64,000 bases of DNA from Strongylocentrotus droebachiensis (GCA_035222895.1 JAVYIG010000041.1:930001-994000); one strand, 5' to 3'; numbered from the stretch's first letter, positions 45,046 through 58,401 are shown. Program-made: numbers and translations. The notes: generated from the sequence alone by a model not told the origin.

Positions 45046-48000
45046 CTACGAGCAAAAGCAAGCACTACAATTTATTGTTTCTTAGATTTTATTTGCTATT
45101 TTCAGATATATCTTTGAAAAACCTGCAGGAGTGTGCTCATCATATGTATCCCTCACTTTAAAGTTGTTTTTTCCTTCCCAATGATGATTATCTCCTTCCA
45201 TCTGTCCCGATTCAATCAATACAATATGAGATTCTGCAATTTGAATATTTAGTATCAATTTACAAATGACCTTGCTGCTATTTTTGATCTTCCAAGGTGT
45301 GAAAGATTCATTTCATCCAATCTTTTAACACAAAATTTACTGCGATAAGATGGAACTTGGGTGTCATGTTCCCAAATTTTGTAGAGCACTATATTATGTC
45401 TACTTGTCTGTGGTCAAGCTTAGACCAGGGAGGTGTCACTTATTAGACTTGGTAAATTTGCAGTTGCTCAGTGCTGTGAATTGGATGGGGAAAAGGGTTA
45501 CAAAGAAATGTTATATAAGCAATTTGTATCTATCTGGTTAAAATGAATCCTTGTATGAAAATTACAATGTTTTAGTCATAGAGAAATTCAAACGGTATAT
45601 TTCAACCACCACCAAAAATATTATACTATCCTTTAATATGAAAATATAATGGTCGTCAAAGCTTTATAAATATTGAGAAAAATCAGAAAATAATCAGTAT
45701 GTAGATTATATCTCAGCAATATATGCTGGTATTTTGTATCACTGCTATATGTTGCTGTTTATGTACTGCAACATATATGTTAAAGGAGACACACCATTTG
45801 GCCCAAATTGATGAAAATTGGCACAGACAAGTGCAATTTCCTAAACATTGCAGGAAATGTTTCAATTTTATATTTGAGGATATGTTGTCATTTTTAGACA
45901 TGAATTTTGTTCCAAATGTTGTCAATGAAAAGTGTAAGAAGTGATACAAAGTGCTGATAAAGATCTGACATGTAGATCTCAAAAATATATTTTGTACCTT
46001 TTTTGCAGGCTCTAACCAGCTCTCACCTGGGTATCTTTTACTCTCTTCCATCAAGGGTACTTTTGGTTTAGAATGTACGCTCTTTAGAACTTTGGAGCTT
46101 AGATCAATGATTAACTCCTGTTAATGGCAAATCTTACATCAATATTCATCTAGTTATAAAACCATAGCGAAGGCATGACACCTTTATAGGCCCAATAAGT
46201 GTGGTCTAAAAGCTTTCAGGTTTTCCAAGCCACGGATCGGTGTCGTAAGTTCTATTAAGTGAGCTTATTTTGCTGTATTTTATGCCTTTCGTTTATAACC
46301 TAGACTTCTTTATTTTAACACTGCATCTTTCTCAGCTTTGTTGACTCAAAACGGCCCCGGTGATGGATGATAATGAACAAATGTTTTAGCCATATATCAT
46401 GTGATGAATTTATAACCTTCTCCTTTCCCGTTCGTCTATTCCTCATCAATTTCTCCCACTCATTTTACCTACTTCCAACTGCCCCTTGTGCATCATGAAT
46501 CATTAACCCAATGTAAAGAGGAACATCAAGAACCGTTTCTCTTCCGTCCCATCTCGGTAACTTAATCACTAACTTAAGATTACCACATCCACTACCAGAT
46601 GTGGCAAACAACAACAATAACCGCTTACTTGTTTTGCGAAAATCTTCTAGAGGTGCTCATTTTGTAGAGGGCTGCAAATTAAAGTGGCAAATGAAAGGAG
46701 ATTGGCGCTGCCCTGGGAGCGTATGGTAGAGATTTTTAATCAGCCCAGCCTGAAAAAGGACCTGTAATTTAGGCTCTAATTAAACCATCTCATGTGAATG
46801 GCGCGTGCTAGTTCACTCTTGATCAAAGTCATTATGTCAGATTTTTATCCTTATATAATATCTTGTTAACTGTGCTATGCTGTAAACAGAATGTTCATGT
46901 TGTTTCCAGTGTTATGATATGATTGAGTGCCTGGATTCCCAGGTATGTATAAAATGAAACTCAACATGTGCCAATACATCTCATATTATTGATTTTAGAA
47001 TTGTAAACTGTGGAAAGAGGTGAGAATATAGTTTACGGTATGTTTTATCAGTTTAGTTGTTATTTGTGAGATGACCATGTTAGCAGTGGTAGAATGAAGA
47101 ATGCTAGAATACATTGGGAGGGGGTGGGAGAAAGAGTAAGGGTTACTTTTGATAAAAAGGCAAATTAAGGTTGAGAATTAGGTGAAAAACGAAAAGAATA
47201 TTCCAGACAACAAAGGAAGGTGCATTTTGAGAAGAATCACACAGGAAAAAGGCAGAAGGCGGCTATGGAGGAGAGACAAGCATGGGAGGTAGGGAGGGAG
47301 GAAAATTTGAGGGTAAATCATGCTTTGTCGTCAATTGAGCATGTCTGAAAAGGTGGACCCCGGCCGGTCTGTGAATGAAGCCATTTTAGATTTTGTCTGG
47401 GCTAGATTGGGATACAATGACTCACTGCATATAATTAATGCTTGACACCAAATTCACTGACAGAAGCTAGAGCGTCAAGCCCGATAATGTGTCATGGAAA
47501 TTTGGAGAAGGGTTTTTAAAGACCTCCCTTTCGATGAAAAGTCTACACCATTCTTGAGGTTTTTCTACAATTTCTGTTCCATCGATCTTGTTTCATTTGC
47601 TAACACCCTCAATATGTTGTTTATGAAAACTTCAAGACCATTGAATTGACCCCTAGATGTTGCAGACTGAAAACTGAAAACAAAATAGATATATTTTATT
47701 TTTATATTTTTTTGAAGTGTACTCAATATAGAAATTTCCAAACCTTTTGTGTCCTGGAAGACTATAACAATTAAAAAAAGGGAACATGTGTATTTTCCTG
47801 TAATTTTTGTTTGAAAATAAGATTATTTTTCGCTCTGAATTTTCAACAATCATAGAACAAAAAGAAGTGCTGTACAGGAAGAATTCACAATGAGTGCATA
47901 ACAATCAGAGGATTTCAATTGCAAATTGTTTTTCTTTTCCTTGGGCATGTTAATAGCAAACCATTTGAGCAAGCCACTGGCTTTCATCCTACTTTCATTC

Positions 48001-48300
48001 ATGTCCCATCATATGGAGTAAGTGATTAAATTGACTTGAGCTCTATTCATTCCTTCTCATCCCCATCCCGCTGCCCTGGGGAATTTTTTTTCTTCTTCTC
48101 CACTACCCTGTTTTTTAAATGGGTGTCGCACGTATCATTGATCTTTCTGTAGAGTATGGCAGGCAGGCGGGCAGGCAAGCAGGCCAGGTAGGCAATGGTC
48201 CAGGGTGTCTGCCAGACTCGAGCTGAGTCATCCATGACTGAGTGATGGTTTCTGTTCCTCTGATTAATGTTCATTCATCTTTTTTTTACTACAAAATACC
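45046..48300. other. Non-coding intron sequence, repeat-poor
   Basis: No gene or mobile element supported. 46060-46830 has a mixed composition with phrases such as CTCTAATTAAACCATCTCAT and GGCCCCGGTGATGGATGATAA that look like neither repeats nor exons; candidate conserved non-coding DNA, to be judged by comparison only. Confidence 0.45.
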
Positions 48301-48307
48301 TTCCCTG

Positions 48308-48333
48308 CCCCCCCCCCCCCCCCCCCCCCCCCC
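48308..48333 (+). repeat. Poly-C tract of 26
   Basis: An uninterrupted run of 26 C. It lies just after a GGCAGGCGGGCAGGCAAGCA stretch at 48160-48190. Confidence 0.95.
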
Positions 48334-49361
48334 TCTGTCCTTCCATTCATACCCATTGATCGATTGCTATGGTGATATTTCTTTGATTGAGTGGAGATGT
48401 TAAGAGTATTATTAAGAAACCTGTGAAGCTGGGTAAGCTCTTACTTTGTCACAACTGTGCATTTATTTCATGGAGTAAGACTTCATGCGTCACCTAGTTC
48501 AGATTGCATCCCGCCCGTCCTGACCCCCCTCCCCCTTCCCCCATCAATCCAGTCATGCCCCGATGCAATTTCCAAGTTTGTTGAGCATACATAATCCAAT
48601 TGATTATTCAGCGCACGAAACGTTCCACACAAATGTAAACCAAGGATTATGCATGCTGAACGTGCGTGTGCGTGCGTGCGGGTCTGTGTGCCAGTCGGTC
48701 ATCATCGTCACCGTCGTTTGGTTCCAGCGTGTGAAGCCGGAGAGCGTACTCAATCAGAGATGTGATTTTGTTAATTTGGGGATTGGTATCCTTTCCCAGG
48801 CCCGTCCGCCCTGCTTGCCCTGCCTCCCACCCTGCACCCAATCTAGCAGAGATATACCTGGACTGACTGAGCTGCAGAGATAAAAGACATGCGATAATTA
48901 ATCTGCCAAAGGGCTAGCTAGTAGAACCTGCCTCTGGTTTCACCTGGTAGTATTCTCTAGAAACTATCCATACCGAGTCCTGTCCCATTCACTGGATGGC
49001 CTGTACGTCCTTGCCCTTAATACATCATTAGCTGAGAGCGGGAAGGGCGTAACTCTGCTGAAAGATTAACATTGATGCCCTTCTGGCTCTCAGTAGATAA
49101 TATATGCACTTTAGTCAAGAAGAGTAAAGGAAACAAATCTATAGGAAGATGAGTAACTAAGCTGCATCAAAGATTTCTGAGTAGGAGGCTTCTAGTACCA
49201 GTTATGAGAAATACTGGTAGTCTGATTTTGTGATGAACTTAACTTTGAATTCACTTTAAAAAAAAAAAAAAATTGTTCTCTTTCTTTTAGATGCTCTGTC
49301 TCTATGGCTCAGTTCATTTGATTTTTCAGAAATTAGAATGTATTGAAAAAGAAATGGAGGT

Positions 49362-49560
49362 GCAGTAGTAGATCAGTAGTCTTGTAACCAGGGAGGTCCT
49401 GGATTCAAAACCAAGTGGATCAGCTAGTGCCCTTTGGTAAGGCAGTACTCCTTATTACCAAGTCCCTTAGAGTGGACTTTAAGCCATCAATCCTCTGATT
49501 GCTTACATACAAGCATTCACATGCTTTCTAAGCAGTAGGGTATAAACGAAACCAAATCAT
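49362..49560 (+). mobile_element. Degraded tRNA-like SINE
   Basis: A tRNA-like head, GTAGTAGATCAGTAGTCTTG and a B-box-like GGATTCAAAACC, then GCCCTTTGGTAAGGCAGTAC and a body of about 120 bp. The A and B boxes are worn, so the copy is old. Confidence 0.55.
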
Positions 49561-51254
49561 TCATAATTGTGAAATTCCATAAATCCAAATGGGCTCCAAG
49601 TTGTGTCAAGGCATTTGTATCCATTCTTCCATTCACACATCTTGCTGGCTATTTAGATACATCCAAAACAAGTCTTATAGCTATGTTGATTTATTGCAAA
49701 TAGTTTTAACAGAAAACTATTTGGAAATTGTTTGGACATTGTTATATCCTACATAAGTGCATGACAGAAATTTGATTCCTGCAAAAATCAGACCGTTCTA
49801 CCCTTATTGGTAATTCTGGATATGGGAAAATATGGTTCTTCAAGTTTGTTCTACCCTTCTGACCTTTATAATTTTAGCCTTACTTTTTAACATTACCAGT
49901 ACATTAAATGTATCCTTCATTCCAGACCAATATGACACAGCCATTTCCATTATGAAGGATTAGATTTGGTGTTAGAGAGATTTTGAGATTCACACATTCT
50001 CATTCTCATTCATCTGAATGATCTTGAACTTTCTATGGCTCATTGAGTAGAAGGGTGGGGTGAAAATGAGGCTTTTATAGGTGGGTGATGATGCGTGTGG
50101 AACATCCATATTGCATTTATACTGGAGCTGTTGATGAGTAGAAGACATGTTTCTCCTACTTGGTATCATGTAGCATTGATGTTACATGTAGATTTGAGGA
50201 GCAGATGGGAGCTTTATCATTTCTAACAATGAATCTTTGTTGATCATGATTGAGGGACATATGTAGATGTATTTAACTGTGAAGAGTATTGTTTAAAGGG
50301 GGAACTCTGATTTCTAAAGTAAATTAGTGAGAAATATATAAGAGAGTATAGAGCAATATAGCCCCATTTAATTCTTTTTTCTGACAAAATTTTCTTCCTG
50401 ATATGGATATCTTGAGCTTTTGCTTTGAACTGCTCTGTACTGCTTTTGATACTGATGGTTTCATTCTGTAGACTCGATTTATAAATGGGAAAAATAGAAG
50501 ATTGCCTTTTGATCAAGTCTCACATTTCCACAAAGCTATTGTGGAGGGGGGGGGGGGATGTAATATGAAAACTTGTGTGTATACTTTCTGAAGAATGGAC
50601 TTCAGTTAACACTCATGTCTCCATAGATGATGAATCAATTTTCAAATTACTTTAGAAGATGAAAAGTGAGAATCATTTGAATTCATACCAAATCTGACAT
50701 TCTCTATACCCATCTCAATTTACTTCCTCTATACCATTATATCCATGTGCGTGCATGCATAATTGAAGCATTGCAGATGTACTTTTGTTCTTGTACTTTA
50801 ACTAGGAATAGACCATATAAATTATAATACTGTACACTGTGACGCCAGACATAATCTCACCAAGTAGAAGCGTTGTGCTGTTGCCTAGATACGGTACACA
50901 ATGAGGATGTTCTCACGTCCTTACCAGATGTACTTTAGCAGGCGCACAGGTGGGTGGGAGAATATCAATAATACATCATCGCTCCACAAATAACATTTGC
51001 TTGATGAAGCCATGCATCATAGCTAATCAAAAATATCCTCTCCCTTCTTTTGTTGATTAAGAACAATGAAATCATATGTATTGTTTGGCTAACTTGAAAC
51101 CCCTATAAAGCATAACCTTTAAGAGAGATTTGTACAACAAGCTTCATTCTTAGCTACATGTATTATTTGTGTGAGAATGTTTAGGTGAAATACATGTACC
51201 TTTCAGAAAATCGCTAAAAATGCCAATCATACTGCAGTCAGATATGGTCATATA
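49560..51254. other. Non-coding intron sequence
   Basis: Repeat-poor AT-rich DNA with one poly-G tract at 50547-50558. No gene seen. Confidence 0.5.
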
Positions 51255-52377
51255 TGTGACCCGGCACCACAAAACCAACAAAAAGTCGCAAAAATGTATT
51301 TTCCTGATTTCATCTGATTATGAAAGAAGAAGTTCTCCTCATTAAAATGGTATATTACCTGTCCAAATTGAAGCTTCCTAACCCTTTCAATTTAGTGAAT
51401 GAAAAGAGCTGGTGAGGGAGGTTACTGGTATTAAATTGTGAGAAAGAGAGCTTTAAAGTTTGGGGCTATTCAAGCATGCGGAGCAAGCAAACCACAGGGA
51501 AATCAATAGAAGGGTGAATCAAAAGGCCATAGCAACCACTATAAAGAGATTTTCAGATTAGGCTGAAATTTGGCCTGATGGTCAAACATAGTCTGTTCAT
51601 TATGTTTCTGAGGTTTCAATGTGTGGACTTAAGTCTTTCAAAAGTTATCATGTTGTAAATGTATAGAGTTGTAATTGGGCAGATTAAGTGAACTGCAACA
51701 TAGTGCCGAGACACCTGCACTAGACAATGCCTATTCATGGTGGACCCGGAGTCTTTTTGTTCCCCCTTACATAACACTGCTTGTCACCTATCTTGTTTTG
51801 TATACATCTGGGCAATTATTTGTAACCACATTATCAGGAATTCTCTCGTCGCTGTCTTGCCCGAAGTGTTCAGTAAGCAAAGCTGTAAGGTTGGCCTGAT
51901 CCCCTGCAGCTAGCCCCCGCATCATCGCTTCGTTGACCGCCCGAGCTACCCTGGCATCTGCGTTGGTGCACCCCGGTACCTTCCCACGGCAAATCTGGAA
52001 CTCGGATGTGAAAGCGGATACAAACAAAATGGCGCGCCGCACTGATTGCTATAACGGACCAATCACAGCCCGCGTAGCACGACCCGTTAGCAACGACCGA
52101 CCATTTCCGGACTACGATAATTTCGCTCGGGAAAAGTGATCAAATTTTGGAAGAGACCGAAGGCTGTGCGAAAAAAACTGGTCTAGAAAAACCGTTTAAA
52201 ACACATCTTCTACTATGTTTTAGACTTCCAAATTTTGATACTAGGTACAGAAAAGACCACTCTTTCAGAAAATGCAAAAAAACAAAAATCTATTTTTTTC
52301 ACCTAAATTGACATTTTAGCTGATTACGGAGAATCGCTGGTTGCGACTTTTTGTTGGTTTTGTGGTGCCGGGTCACA
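51255..52377. mobile_element. 1.1-kb TA-flanked DNA element with perfect 37-bp inverted ends
   Basis: TGTGACCCGGCACCACAAAA followed by CCAACAAAAAGTCGCAA (51255-51291) is matched exactly in reverse complement at 52341-52377. TA lies immediately outside each end (51253-51254 and 52378-52379). The interior has an AT-rich left part and a CpG-rich right part (51840-52140) with an open frame on each strand: minus 51788-52042 (84 codons, GTG start, with NEAMMRGLAAGDQANL) and plus from ATG at 52029 (MARRTDCYNGPITARVARPV). Neither resembles a transposase. It looks like a non-autonomous element carrying captured or promoter-like DNA. Confidence 0.85.
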
Positions 52378-52379
52378 TA

Positions 52380-55300
52380 TGGTACTTAAAAAAACAAAAT
52401 AGGTAGTAATATTTTTAAGAGTAAGCAACAAATTATTCTCTAGTCATCTTTGAAATGTAAGTGCATTACAAGAGGAGTTCTAATGAAACATTGCTGCTAT
52501 TAATATATCTTCATTATTACAAAAAGAAATAAGAAAACTTACAACTTATTATTTTAATTTACTAACAGTACTAGACTCCTGCAATGCTCCCTTTGAACAA
52601 TTAGACTAAGAGGAACAAATCTCAGGATTAATCCAATTATATATATGCATGTTTAAATCGTATTTCTTAACCCCACTTCATTAAATAATTTGCAGCATTT
52701 CCTGTTTCTTCATGAAAGTATCTTGTCTGTTCCCCCTGTGTTGCTTATTTATCTCCTTTGCAGATTGCCAAGAGCATGTAATGATGATGAGATTCACAGT
52801 GAAAGCCTTTTTTCTATCCCTCCATTCAGGGGATATTAACCAGTGAAAACGTGAATGAAATGTTGAGTAAAGATAGGCTCACATCAAGACTCTCCCTGAA
52901 GTATTTTCAGAGAACTCGTTTTCATGTCTGTAGATTACTAACGGATAAGGCTATATTATATATCGTCTCTCGAGAGCAAAAAGGTTTAGTGTACCCTAAA
53001 CAAATCAACAAAAGTGACACCGGACAGATAATAGACCAACAACTTATTTCACTTCCCTGAATATGTTGATCATTGTGGTTTTAGAGTCGTATATCTGAAA
53101 TGAAACAGGAATGTGATTCTGTGTATCAACGCCCTTCTGGCTCTTAACTGACATTCTAACTGACATTGTTTTTTTATTATAAAGTTTTATATGAATATTC
53201 ATATACGTTAATTAGTTTATGCGTAATTCAAGATTAGGTCTGGTTATCCATGCTGATGTTTAATCCACTGAATACCAAATCATACATAACTCAGACTGGA
53301 GTCTGTGCAAAATACGAGTTCTACCAAAATCACATCTCATCCAATGGGTTACAAAGAGGAGCTTCTTAGATCTTTAGAGAGTTTTTGAGTGTCCTGTGCG
53401 GGCCGGGACAGCTAGCTAGTAGCACCTGCTGGTTCATACTCACTGACTGACTTACAGTGGTCTGAATAAAAGGCACAGCTAATGGACTGGAAATCCAGTC
53501 AGGGGAATTGATTTGCAGGTAACCACATGTAATGAAGACTTGCTCATATAAAGTACGTATTACTCATGCTGGACAGGTATAGCTGACATAGGCATTCAGG
53601 GTGCCTTTTCAGATGTCTTCTTGGAACATCTTTTGGCAGAATCCTGGCCTTTTTGGATTTTTTTTAGGAATAACTTTGAAATGTTATTTTTGTTGTCGTT
53701 TGTTTGTTGTTGTTTGTTTGTTTATTATTTTGTTTTAGAATTTCGTTTTGTTTTGTTTTGTTTTTGTTTTGAGTCCTGGCAATGTACATAATATTTTCAA
53801 AATGTAAATGAGGATTTTAGTTAACCTGACTTCTAAGAAAGCAAATCTATAAGCAACAAGGGGGGGGGGGAGGGGCAAGCTATAAGTTCTAATATAACGT
53901 ATAATAATATATCATACATAATAAAAGGCACTAGGTTTCAACTCAGTTTTAGACCTTGGACTAACTGTTCTACCACTGAGCCTTTAATAATAATATTAGC
54001 ACCTTTTCTCTTTTCTTTATTTTTTTGGGGGGGAAGGGGAATGGCAGTCCCTGGTGTATTTACCCAGTATATGACGGGGTTATAAATCATGAGGGAGACA
54101 TTTGTGATTATTTCTTGGTTAATATTTGAAGAGGATCACCTCACTGTCGCATACATTTTTTAAAAGATTGTCTGGTTGGGCAGGGCAGTTAATTGGCATG
54201 GTAATCAACGTTTCTCTTCTAAGCGTTGTTTGTGCAAATATGCATTAATCATGAAACCAAAAGTCGTCACGAAAACCTGACTCAGCTTTTTTTTATACCA
54301 TACGATACGCATTCCCGTATTATTTGGGATCATTCACATGAGAAAGTTGAAATGTTTGTCTATACCTATAGGGAAAATACTATCAATCTCTTGTGGGGGG
54401 GGGTCTTTTTTGTTTATCTACGGTATTTATTTATTCATTTTTGTGTTTTTTCTTTGTTTTGTTTTATTTATTTTTCTTTGTGTGTGTGTGTCTCATCCAA
54501 TGAAAGTATTTCAATGAAATAGATTTCAACATTTCTCAGAACAATGATATGTAAAGTGTTACCAAAAGAAAGAAAAGTTTGAATTATAATAAATTGATTA
54601 TTATTTTTGAAATACAAACGAGGGATTGAGATGATACAAGAATAGAATAATCTAGGTGGATGTTTATTGAATTTAGAAGATGGAAATCAATAATTGATAT
54701 AGAAGAACACACACTTGAATCCTTCTGAGCAATATTCACTATTGTCATAGCTCTCTAAGAATCCAGAATGTCTAATGTGTTTCTCCAAATGTATTTGTAG
54801 TTCATGGCTTTTGCAAAATTGGAAATTTCAGTGATGGATATGTTTGAATGGATTGAAAATATGTGCATTATGTTTTGAAGAGGCTGCATGTGATACTTGG
54901 TGGTGCAGGAAAGTAGCCCCGTCATAAAAGTCTGGCGCTCTTAGCCTCTCTGTCGTCACAATGCAGTGTTTGTACAGTACCCAGGTGCACATGAAGGCAG
55001 TCGGCTCATAATACCCGGTTGGGAAAACAGCTGAAAATCTAGCAGACTGACTACCCTTCATACCTCATCATAGGGCCCTGCTAACTGTCATATCTTGAAT
55101 AGTCGACTTCATGAGCTCCTTATACCGACCGCCGTCAGGGCCATTTTGAAAGGGTTTTGTGGCGATGTTGAATGGGAGAAGAATCCAAGGGAATTGCACT
55201 CTTGCCTTTAGGGAAAGAAACAGTGAAGATGATAGGAGAAGATGTTATAGGAGATGAGTAGTTCAGAGATAAGAAATGAGAGACAGGGTATACCAGATAA

Positions 55301-58300
55301 GAATATTTAGGCAGTTAGACATGTTGAAGTGTCAAAACTTGAGGGAAAAAAATTTAAAAAACTAGTAAAATTATAAATTTTTCAATTGAAAGGTGATAGA
55401 CAAGAAGAAACTGGTCCTTGTAAAGAATGTACTGTATTTGCGTTAAGATTTTTTGTTGTTGATCAGAAACAATAAAATGTCTAAGAAAAAAGCGATTCAA
55501 ATTTGAAGAACCATTGACCAAAGGATTTTAAATTTGTGCTGTATTTGCACAATTTTTAAAATTTTGTCTTTCATTAGATCACGCTATCCCAATATGTATT
55601 GGTCTTGCAAGCTATGGCCTCCACTAAACTTAATTCTAGAACATCTTAAACCTACATTTTAGATAAATGAGTATGCACTATGCATACATTGGGTTATTCA
55701 TTTCAAAAGCCCATACTGTAGAGCTCTTCTGGAAAAGACGTCACCCAACCTTGGTTTGAGAGAAAATTAATTGCACAAAGTAAGCATGGAGGGAGGGATA
55801 ATTCATCTCCATCATGAGCAAACAAGAAGATGTATTCCAATGTCTTCTTAGTTGGTAATGTTTGTCTGGAGCGAAGGCTTTCATGTTTCTGTTGCCGTAG
55901 ATACGTATTTTGAGCAAGCCTGTGATGCATGAGATTGGTTTCTAAGATTCCATGTCATCCAGGCTCACATCATCGTGCCTGCCAGATGGCTGCAAAGTTA
56001 AAGGTAGAACAACAGGATCCAATGATTTTAAAGACGTCTAGGACTTTTACTTGTCATGAATAACAATTTTTTTTTTGGGGGGGGGGGATAGGGAATAAGA
56101 AACAATTCGCAATTCATTCATTATCAAAACTCGCTTCTTGTATATTCCATCCATTTCGATTTTTCATTTACTATCTTTTCATTCTTTCATTCCAATCTGC
56201 TCTTTTGCCCAATGGGTCACAAAGTGTCTGTTACTTTCCCTGTCCTTTCACCTACTTATTGTAATGTAGTGTCATATGTTGATTCTCATGATACCACCAT
56301 TTTCCCTGAAAAATGTCTACTCTATTAATAATAATAATATTTAATTTTCATATAGCGCTTAATACAAATGTTTCTAAGCGCTTTACAAATATACTATTAC
56401 CCCGGTCATTGGATTCAGTGCTTGCCCGCACACAACAAATTGCGAATATTCCCTTTTGGAGTCGGTGTAAAGTGTTATGCCTTTCTCCTAAATGACATAA
56501 TTCAAAGCTGAAAACAGGATATCTTATCCGAGTCCAGCAGGCACATAACTATTGTATATGTACATTCGAAGTAGATCCGGGTTATAGGTGGCAGTAAGGT
56601 ATCTCTTAAAGTATAAATCTTTGTGAAATAGAACCACTCTGAGGGATTGGTTAACACAATTTGGTACCTATCATCCTTATATATCAATATTTCATGGAAG
56701 GGCTAGCTAACGGGTAATAAACCTGACTTCCGTTGATGGGTAATGGTGCAATGGATGTTCCCTTTCTTGGAATCATGCTTCCGTCCTAGAGGAGAAATGA
56801 AATTTAGAATGCTTATTGTCAGACTGTGGGGGTTTCCTTATAATTTTCACTAGATGTGTTTTTCAATTTATTAATCTGTACAGTATATTAAATTCCTAAA
56901 GAAATGGAAGAATGGAGAGAGGAAGAGGAAAGGAGCAAAGCTTGCGGCGCTTCTCTCCCAACCATCATTTTTCTCTCTTCAAACAGGGTGTAGCAGATGA
57001 TTTACTTTTATCGTTTCTGTCTGGAGAAGGGTCTTGAATGTTGTCGTCTCACATTCTGTTTACCCTGGCAATCAAGGCTGAATGATGGCTCTCTCTGTCT
57101 TCCTCTCCCTCCCTGCCAACCTCTTACTCAGGCTCTTCCGTTCTCATCCATCTTGCGTCAAGAGTCAACTCCGCTATGTTTATTACCACATCAAATCGTG
57201 AATGCTTGTCACGAACTGGCGCGCCTCTGAGCATTCAAGTACGTCCTTGGTGCTCTGCTCCTCTCACGCGCTCCCTCCGTCTTCCTCTTTCGTTCTTGGC
57301 GTACCTGCAGTGATACGCATGGGTTGCAAACATGAAATTGATTTAGTGGGACTGTCTCGCTGCATTCCTGAGATTTGATTGGTGGAAGGTTTGAGGCAAT
57401 CAATCATTTGACGAAAGAAAAAAAAAATTGTTGTACAAGAACTTTAAAAACTATTGATTGACATTATATACATGTTTTTTCATTCTCCACCTCTCTCTCT
57501 CTCACTCTCTGTCTCTCTCTCATTGTATTTCTCTAAATTTTCGATATATCAAGATCGTAAAAGCCGAAGAAAGATTGAAAATATGCTCTGCATTTCTAAT
57601 TGGAATGGGATACAGTTATACTGTAGGTTATTATGATTTTGACTTTCTTACAATCAATTGTAGTTGTGACCTATTAACAAATAATACATGACAATGAATT
57701 TTACTCTTCCGTCTTTCATCTTTCATATACAGTATGTCCATGTTTGTTCGGGAGGGGGGGGGTACTTGTGCCATAATTTGTTGAATCCAGAGTGTGTGTG
57801 GAGCTATTAAATGAGAAAGAAAACGCAGACAATGAACTAGAGAAACATCGTTCCAATAATTGACTTCAGATGACTGAACATGTCTCGTTTATCAAAGGCT
57901 CATTCATGTTTCATTTGTGCTAATGGTCGTATTAGTGCCGCTACTCTGCCTGCATCCCTCCATCTTAGCTTACCCAGTCACCATTTCAACTCCCAGGTGG
58001 AAAATCAGGCTCATTATTCTCCCATCATCAATGTTGCACTCAAATCGTGTCATCAGCATTGGAAATGTGGTCTGAATTTGAATCAAGCATTTTATACATG
58101 AATGAAGATTCAGACTTTGAATTCAAACTTCATGAAAGTTCTCATTTTTTCCCCTCTAAATACTGAGGAAATTGAGTTGGATTTTCATTTTATCGCAACC
58201 TTATAAAAAAAGGGGGGGGGGTGTTAACCCACAAACTCCTATTTTAAAGCTTGTACCGTAGAGAAGCTCACAAACTAAATGAGTTTAACAATTTGGGCAT

Positions 58301-58401
58301 TTTCTATTCTGTATGTGTAGGGTAAGCAAAATCAACCTTGCCTTCTGTACCTCATGTAAATTTCTATTTAATATTCCATTTATTCCATCGTCTCGTTACA
58401 G
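52380..58401. other. 3' end of the giant intron, repeat-poor
   Basis: Contains poly-G tracts (53861-53870, 54396-54404, 56079-56089, 57754-57762), a truncated SINE end (56325-56452), TTTGTTTG-rich tracts (53690-53765) and a CpG-richer patch at 57170-57310. No protein gene supported. Ends at the INO80 acceptor. Confidence 0.55.
56325..56452 (-). repeat. Truncated 3' end of the SINE family
   Basis: AATAATAATATTTAATTTTC+ATATAGCGCTTAATAC, AAGCGCTTTACAAATAT and CCCCGGTCATTGGATTCAG match the reverse-oriented 3' portion of the SINE at 17972-18339. The tRNA head is absent. Confidence 0.75.

Larger units (their letters stand above)
7584..58401 (+). other. INO80: Giant INO80 intron (about 50.8 kb)
   Basis: The intron is bounded by GTAAGT at 7584 and an AG acceptor ending at 58401, both in phase 0, and joins two exons that encode adjacent parts of the INO80 tail. 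It contains almost all the mobile elements in the window. The left part (to about 37 kb) is packed with LINE, SINE, MITE and tandem-repeat material. The right part (38-58.4 kb) is mostly unique-looking AT-rich DNA with scattered CpG-rich patches. I found no complete nested protein gene. Confidence 0.88.
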
